NCBI GenBank assembly: GCA_016165875.1 | Contig: JABBOT010000011.1 | Span: forward strand, 14,773,808-14,837,807 | Reading direction: 5' to 3' | DNA: 64,000 nt | From: Acanthopleura granulata | Lineage: Eukaryota; Mollusca; Polyplacophora; Chitonida; Chitonidae | Shown: one piece after another, positions 57,640 to 64,000 of the stretch | Layout: every line of letters starts with the position of its first letter | Numbering within the stretch: the stretch's first letter is position 1 | Position numbers and translations under genes: made by a program | Notes under the pieces: generated by a model | What the model was told of the DNA's origin: nothing | Databases searched by the model: none | What the model saw: the letters and a program-made list of their open reading frames with translations, nothing else

Positions 57640-60600
57640 CTGTACTCAGGAATTTTGTGAAGAAGATCATATAATCAAACGGAACAGATCAACCAGACAT
57701 CTCCAGAATATTTACCTTATTTTAGTTGCATCGAAACCGCCTTAACCTCCCTAATGTGAGGAAAAAAAATATGGAGTAATTCTAAACCAGTGATGCCTAA
57801 TAAATCTCAATTACTTCATGGCATTCCTTGTATATAATTCTGACTATACCATAGGGACATGTGGGTTGTTACTTTATTCTTCTACAAAGGCGTAGTTGGT
57901 ACATTCTGATGACACCTGAACGAGGTTGCGCTGCTTATTTTGTAACTACAGACCTTCTGACTTTCTCTTTATTTAACTTGGATGAACACGACAACGTTCT
58001 GAATTAATAATCCATCTTTGAATAAAGCAGGTTTTAAATGGTCAAAAATAAACACGTGTTACTTTTTGTACTTATTTAAAAATTTTGCGTGAAGAGTTAG
58101 AATAAAAACTGCCAATTATTTGTATCACACTGTCGTCTGTGCTATGGTTTTGTTAATAGTGGTAATACCATGTCTGTGACAAGGTAACCCTGTGCTGCAG
58201 TTATGCTGGAGACATGATGAGGTATTGAAAGAGTTCATGGCGAGAACTGCCCGTTATAGGCAGATATCACTTGGCTTGGTCTGTAACGACTGTTAGCCGC
58301 AATCAGCAAACTCGGTCATCGCCATTCGTGTTATCCGAAAAGAAGGGCACATATACACTGTTGTTTGCTTTCCAACGTTTAATATTTTTCACTTGCTTTT
58401 CGCTTTTCTTTAAACACCGTATACAATCTCATGCAAAGTTAATCGTCCCTTACTCTAAGGATCTAACGAAGCTTAAATTTTCTTCTTTTACGTTTCTTTA
58501 AAATACAATTATCAGCAAAAATCGCATGACGGACCATTATTACAGAATATGAAATTAATACAACATAATGTGTATAATTGTTATAGTTCAATAATTCCTT
58601 GTTTGAGCTCTTTTCATCTGCTCGCCTCACGAGACACATTAAGCACGCATCGTTGGTACAGTGGCTGTACTGTAAAATAACGTAAAAATAACAACTTAAA
58701 TGACATCGCAACATATAGTCTGACACGCTAGATATCATGTATTGACATCGCAACAACTCAAGACTTGGTGTACAGTGTCATAACTTCAGTAAAACATTCC
58801 GCAATGCAAGGTTAGGGGGATCAAACTATCTATAGATGAAAAATGTAGTATATATAATATCGATGGGTCTTTACATCAACTGTTTACTCAACTGTTTACT
58901 TTTTTAAATGTTTAATTATTTGAAATTATTTAAGAAAACTGTGCATTTCAGACAAACTTACATTTTCATGGAAGTGACAAAACAGGCTCGAAACAACGAT
59001 CCCCTGATCCAACTACTCTAAACTGAAGAGATTACTACTGTAATATTAATTCGGTACACATCAAGATAAAAGATAGGTCGTGAAAATAAAAAAAATCAAA
59101 GTCATTGTTTTAATCATGGAGCCTCAAAAATACTAGTCCTGTACAAGTCTTGTTCTGAGGCTCCAGTTCCTTCGTGCCTAAATCAGAGGTTAAACAGGTC
59201 CAAAACTGCACAAATTTGCCAAAATTGAAAATGGGAAAATTTTAGTTTACTGTAAAGTTTTCGCTGATTCAAAAATTTATGCTTTTATACAAAATCATAT
59301 CAATTTATATTTTATTTATTATATATGTCGAAACTAAAGGAAAATGTATACTGTGGGAAAAAAATATTTGTGGTGACCATCATAACGAATCCGCAAGGGG
59401 CGGGTTTCTCTCCTAATCATACCGCCCCCTTTACAAAAACATAACTGACGGTTGTGGAAATGTCTGTAACAATCAATTATATTTCAGAATGGTATGGGTC
59501 CATTGTTTGATGCAGTGAAGAATTATGTCACGCATTTTGACTGAGTAGAGTTTTCAACTCACGCTGCCCTCATTCATCAGAATTCCATTACCTTGTTGAT
59601 TTCCATATCAAGCACATGTAATATGTAGACGATGAATCATTTCATTTCAGGAGGCTTAGAGAACAAACATTCTTTCATTTTATTCTGTATACATACGGGC
59701 AAAAGGAGAAAAAGGTTTTGTCTTGTGGTCAAAACAATCGGCGTGTTAAACAATATCATGGGAGGCTGCCGTGATTTATTAGTTGTCAGCGTTTGTCTTT
59801 CAATCGCTTTGTCACCTGAGGTCAGGGTTCAAACCCACAGTTAAACAGGGAATTGTTAAATTCCTCAGCTCTTACTGGTTGTGTGTATTTGTTGACAGTA
59901 AAGGATCAATGAGGCTCGTGTGGCCGCTTACGCAGTCTGTTGCCAGTGTGTTGTGCATATCTGTAAGTCACATGTGCAAACGTTTGTCACTAACTTCATA
60001 ATTGTCGGTGGTTTAGATCGGATACTCCACAATTTCTCTCTCCGTAACAGGCCGTCATCGTCTGGATGAAAAATTCTTCAACATGGCGTTAAGCACCAAT
60101 TAAATAAATAAAGTCTTATATATGCTTGGGTTAATTGTTGAAACCCCGTGTATTCTACACTGACTCGATACAATAAAACAGATATTCATATACCATCCGT
60201 TTATTGTACTGGACCTTCCTGGTCACTAAATGGCCAGACCGTGCAGCACTGACGGTAAAAACATTTGAACCTTTGGCGAAAATGCTATATTCACACATCC
60301 AGCTCCTGTAAGGCAAAGTCCCATCTAGTATCAAATGATAGTCTATCTAAGAGAATCGTACTTTCCAAGCCGCAAGTTACGTGAAAACTTTGGCACATTA
60401 AATTCGAATGTTACGTAACATCCCAGGATTTTAAGATCGCTCGTAGGCATGTTACCAGCTTGAGGCTCCGATTAATATTAATAGCTCTGATTTGGTTCAC
60501 TCTATGTATAAGGGTGGCGGGCCACCAAACGACTTCTCTTTAACTGCAAATGAATTTGATATCTCGCAATAGATTAAAGTTATTAAAGAAATGGCGGCTT

Positions 60601-60952
60601 GAGAAACTCGGATAATGTCAGTGCGCCTTTTTTCATGCTTTGTTTTTCTTTTTTCTTTGTTATTATTTGCCCACAACAAAGTGGCATAAGTCAGAATTAC
60701 TTCAGTTTTAAGCTTACAGTTTGAAATGGTAAACACAAAACAAAGGCTAAAATACATGGTCTCAAAGGTCAGTTGTCTTAAAGCAATGAGACACACTGGA
60801 TTACTAAGTACATTGTATAAAAGATAACTAAGTGTATGTTTGTGAAATATAGGTGAAATGAAAACCGTGGTGACTGTGATTCAAATAAGCAGGACACACA
60901 GTTGCGTTTGTCAGTGAACAGACACCGACTCTGTATTCTTACCTTCTTGCAG
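57640..60952. other. Intergenic between two family members
   Basis: It contains the SINE at 59765-60115 and AT-rich sequence. Open frames at 58271 and 60497 (minus) have no supporting signals. Confidence 0.4.
59765..60115 (+). mobile_element. SINE copy, near full length, diverged
   Basis: The head carries the B-box-like ggtcagggttcaaacccac. The 3' part reads aacaggccgtcatcgtctgg, attcttcaacatggcgttaa, then gcaccaattaaataaataaag in two pieces. It is aged compared with 13251. Confidence 0.55.
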
Positions 60953-60983
60953 AACCTAAATTTGAAGGACTTGAAACGTGGCC

Positions 60984-61482
60984 ATGGGTAACGTTGAATC
61001 CTATGTCACCCGTATTAGCTTCACAAACACCTATCAAGAGACGTTATGGGTCAGTGTGACGTCAGAGTCTACCAGACTTCAGAACTTAGTAGACAACAGC
61101 CATAGAGACGTGCCCTGGTACAACAGACAGCGGTTCATGCAGCGAATTGGCCCAGGAGGTAGAGTTACTTTCGACATAGAACTTTGTCCTAATGAAAATA
61201 TGATTTACATCAATGGGGGAAACGAAACACGTGATTTAGAAATCAACAAGAGTCTGCATAAAAGAGTCACGCCTTGTGATGTGAGTGTGTTAGAAGACGG
61301 AAAGTTGGAAATTAGAGGAAAAAACAGACCTACAGAGGATGCAACGTAAGTTTATCGTTTGATTCACCCTGATCCTTCAAATTTTATGGATAGATATTAG
61401 TAATGCTGAATGCAAAACTTACATTTCTCTCACATTTTTTTTCAGACATGGGTATGTCTTTCTTTATACAAATTTGGACTAA
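60984..61482 (+). CDS. WY-QRIG family protein with MGNVES N-terminus, two exons
   Basis: A 5'-UTR acceptor (taccttcttgcag) ends at 60952 and the ATG is in a strong context (gccATGG). Exon 1 runs to 61345 with a GTAAGT donor in phase 2, the same phase as in the gene at 56701. A likely exon 2 (61446-61482, acceptor ttttttttcag) adds THGYVFLYTNLD. The core reads VTRISFTNTYQETLWVSV, PWYNRQRFMQRIGPGGRV, then TFDIELCPNENMIYINGG. It lacks the long N-terminal part of its relative. MGNVES fits the N-myristoylation pattern (G2, S6), suggesting membrane attachment. The function is unknown and there is no catalytic motif. Confidence 0.7.
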
Positions 61483-61680
61483 CCTTGTGACAAAAAAGGG
61501 TGTCTATTTGTTGCAATTGCATGTATATTGGCTGCAAAGCACAGACCAGATGTTCTCAAAAATTGTTATTATCTCCTATTTATTTATACATTTTACTATT
61601 CCGTTCTATTATCCTGGTTTGCTTAAATATTGTAAGTATTGCTGGGTAGTGTAGATTTAATTCATAAAAGAATCGAGTAA

Positions 61681-64000
61681 CATATTATTGCACATTCCAA
61701 ATATAGTTTATCTCATTTCCTGTTTCGGACATTGGTTTTCTGGACAGGAGTTGTTTATAAATCTTTCTATTCTTACTCCATTTGTAGGTGGTGTGGATGG
61801 TTGTTGATATGCTGGTACTGCATCATAGCGGCTTTTTGCCGCTTGTACAACGCCTCGAGAAATTTCTTGACATGGAGTTAGGCCTGTTTCAACCGTAACG
61901 AACATTTGTATTGGTGATAATGATAACCCACCACAGTGGGGTTATTCGTTCAGATAAAACACTATTTTGCTTTAAATGCATATCTACATTTTCAGTGTGT
62001 GGTTCGGAATAAACTTACAGAACTAATGACCCGACCACATACGTCTTGATTATTATCTATTGATACAGTATTTACATTGTGTTCTACGTCAGTATCTCTT
62101 TAAAGCTGATTCGAGTCATGAAAGAGGCCAAAATTCCATCGTCCAACACTGGGCATAAAATTCAAAGAATCTGAATACTCCCATTGGAAAGCAATCTGAA
62201 TATGTTCACCTTCAAGTCACCCTGTTTAAATACAAACTTTAACCCCCCCCCCCCTTGCAACAGATACGTGTTGTGGTGACTCGCATAAATAGCATGTATA
62301 TATTTTTTACTTATCTCGTTGCAATTTCACGGGATACTCAAGAATATGTCACTTATACTGCCTTGGCCAGCATTGTGGTGATAGGAAATTGAGCACAGCT
62401 CGTTGGAAACTCTCGACCATCCGCAAGTTGCTGGTAGACCTCTACGCATACGACAACAGTTGAAGCCCGTATGAGCAGGACTTCAACTCACAGCGATTAC
62501 TACATTTAGTGCTAGGATTATCTAACTGTCTATGTCACATTTGACTTCACTGATTTGCTTTTGTGGTTTTACCTCAAATATGTGGAATAAAACATCGAGT
62601 ATGGTATTGTGGTGATTGGGGTACCACAGCCTTTCACCAGATACCTAACAAATCTTCAGATTTAAGACCACATTTAATGTAAAAAAAAATCAAATTAGGT
62701 CTCCGTGAAAAAATGGTTACAAGACTTGAGCATAGAGAGTATGCAGTGATGATTGCATGTGATACTTGGCAAATTTTGCTTGCACATGTCACCGGTTAAG
62801 CCTTGTCACTTTTTGATGTCAGATCATAGCATTTGATACACAAAAACGCATTTGCAAAAGTATACCATTCGTCAGTGCCAAATTACTTGTTCATGGACAA
62901 CATTCGCAAGCTCCCTGTAAATGAAAAACATATTAAATTTCTAAACACTGAAAAGGATAAAAAAAAATTGAGCATTCAAAAAACATTTCCGAAAAGGACC
63001 CTATCTTCTGATATCCGGAATGGCTATCACTATCATACAGAATGCAAACCGCGATATGACAACAGGATAATTTCCCACATATACCTTTGAAAAAACTTTC
63101 AAACAGCGAAAGGGTGAAGGTTCTTACAGTCCGCGAGAAAGTGGCCCCTTTCGAGAAATATACATTGTTAACGCTGTGTTAAACAAGTTGTGTTTTGCCG
63201 ATGTCAACGTCTAGGCATCTTGCACAATAAAAGTCTATCCCACCTTTTCACAAAAAGAGTAAACGTCTGGGCCCGGTTTCATGCACGAAACTTCAGCAAG
63301 CAAATGTATGTTACTTGAACAAAATAACGCTATACCTATGTAGTATTGTACTTGGGTGTATTCGAGAAAGACTCCATACTGGACTTGGATATCTAACGAT
63401 ATTTGCTGAACTTAGGAAATTTCGTGAAACCATGCAGATCCTGGTCTATGGATGGCAACTCTTTGAGGATTAATGCAAGTTCATGATCACCCTTGTCTGG
63501 TTCGAATGCGGCTTTGAGTGAGGAATTTTGGGGGGATTTATACTGAAATTCCGGTTTCCCGATATAGCTTGTCTTGCAAGGGAATGTGGAAGTGTTCAAA
63601 CAGACATTCCTTATTCATGCAAATAGAGGCAGGCAGTAGTTATCGGTGATGACAGAAAGGCGCCGTGAATGATCTAGGTGCATACATGAGAAACAGCTTT
63701 GAAATTCCCTCAAATCAACCGATCAATCAATCGATGAATCAGTCAATCAAATTTTGCTAGAAATGATCAAAAACCGTTAATCCTCACAAATCGGTATAAA
63801 ACTCTGGCTGAGTTAGTTCATCCCCACCGACCCCAAATAATGAAATGTTATTCATATTTTGTCTACACATTTGCCAGAAAAGGGACGCGAAGTTTCAGAA
63901 TGTGAACGAGAAGACTCACGTTCTGCTCGGTAACCAAAGTGACAACGAATTTATTGTCTCAGATTTCTCAGATTATCGCAGAAAATATACGCTGAGAGCA
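61681..64000 (+). repeat. 2.2-kb dispersed duplication, copy 2 (runs off the window)
   Basis: Partner of 43819-46045. The match is still perfect at the last base, so the true length is unknown. The left edge lies about 200 bases after the stop codon of the MGN-type gene at 60984. Confidence 0.9.
62361..62505 (-). mobile_element. SINE, reverse, in duplication copy 2
   Basis: Same element and orientation as 44421-44572, with small indels in the head. Confidence 0.6.

Overview
The window is eukaryotic nuclear DNA, AT-rich and intron-rich, and most likely from a mollusc. There are no prokaryotic gene blocks. Coding signal lies in short exons bounded by polypyrimidine-AG acceptors and GTRAGT-type donors. 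The sequence is littered with tRNA-derived SINE copies whose tails (the 'cctcccacc-ataatgctggcc' block, 'aaatattcttg-gtacgg', and (CTCA)n or (AATAAATA)n ends) I associate with molluscan genomes. Most long open frames here are chance frames in introns or repeats.

Left half (1-34.8 kb, + strand). One multi-exon gene for a SET-domain lysine methyltransferase of the KMT5A/SETD8-like kind can be assembled from 15157 to 34752 by matching splice phases. It has an N-terminal basic leader, a split SET domain, acidic linker exons, an array of seven tandem 45/46-nt mini-exons (one 15-residue repeat each, all but one phase-symmetric, in a 1,019-bp higher-order repeat), and two C-terminal exons. Several 1-nt frame breaks, at least two of them in homopolymers, mean it is either decaying or carries consensus errors. 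Bases 1-10477 are an apparently exact copy of 17787-28263 and stop at a 13-N gap, so the first copy is probably an assembly duplicate. Next to the gap lies a second, near-identical 0.5-kb repeat and a 500-bp hairpin element.

Middle (35-46 kb). This region is mobile-element and duplication territory. It holds a small hairpin element, an internally deleted Harbinger (HARBI1-like) transposase with an A-rich tract, and a tandem duplication (40338-41312 / 41644-42618). Each copy of the duplication carries a Cys/His-motif ORF followed by an exon with a RHIM-like segment. Further dispersed direct repeats follow, then a 2.2-kb block (43819-46045) that recurs at 61681-64000.

Right half (46-64 kb). 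Three members of one small unrecognised protein family lie on the + strand: a broken copy (48.65-48.97 kb), a two-exon gene (56701-57639) and a two-exon gene whose product begins with an N-myristoylation-like MGNVES (60984-61482). Between them sit a candidate first exon (49.4 kb), a tandemly duplicated 3'-terminal exon pair (52.4-53.0 kb) whose second copy has a premature stop, and more SINE copies.

All exon joins are by eye. No alignment or expression data were available.
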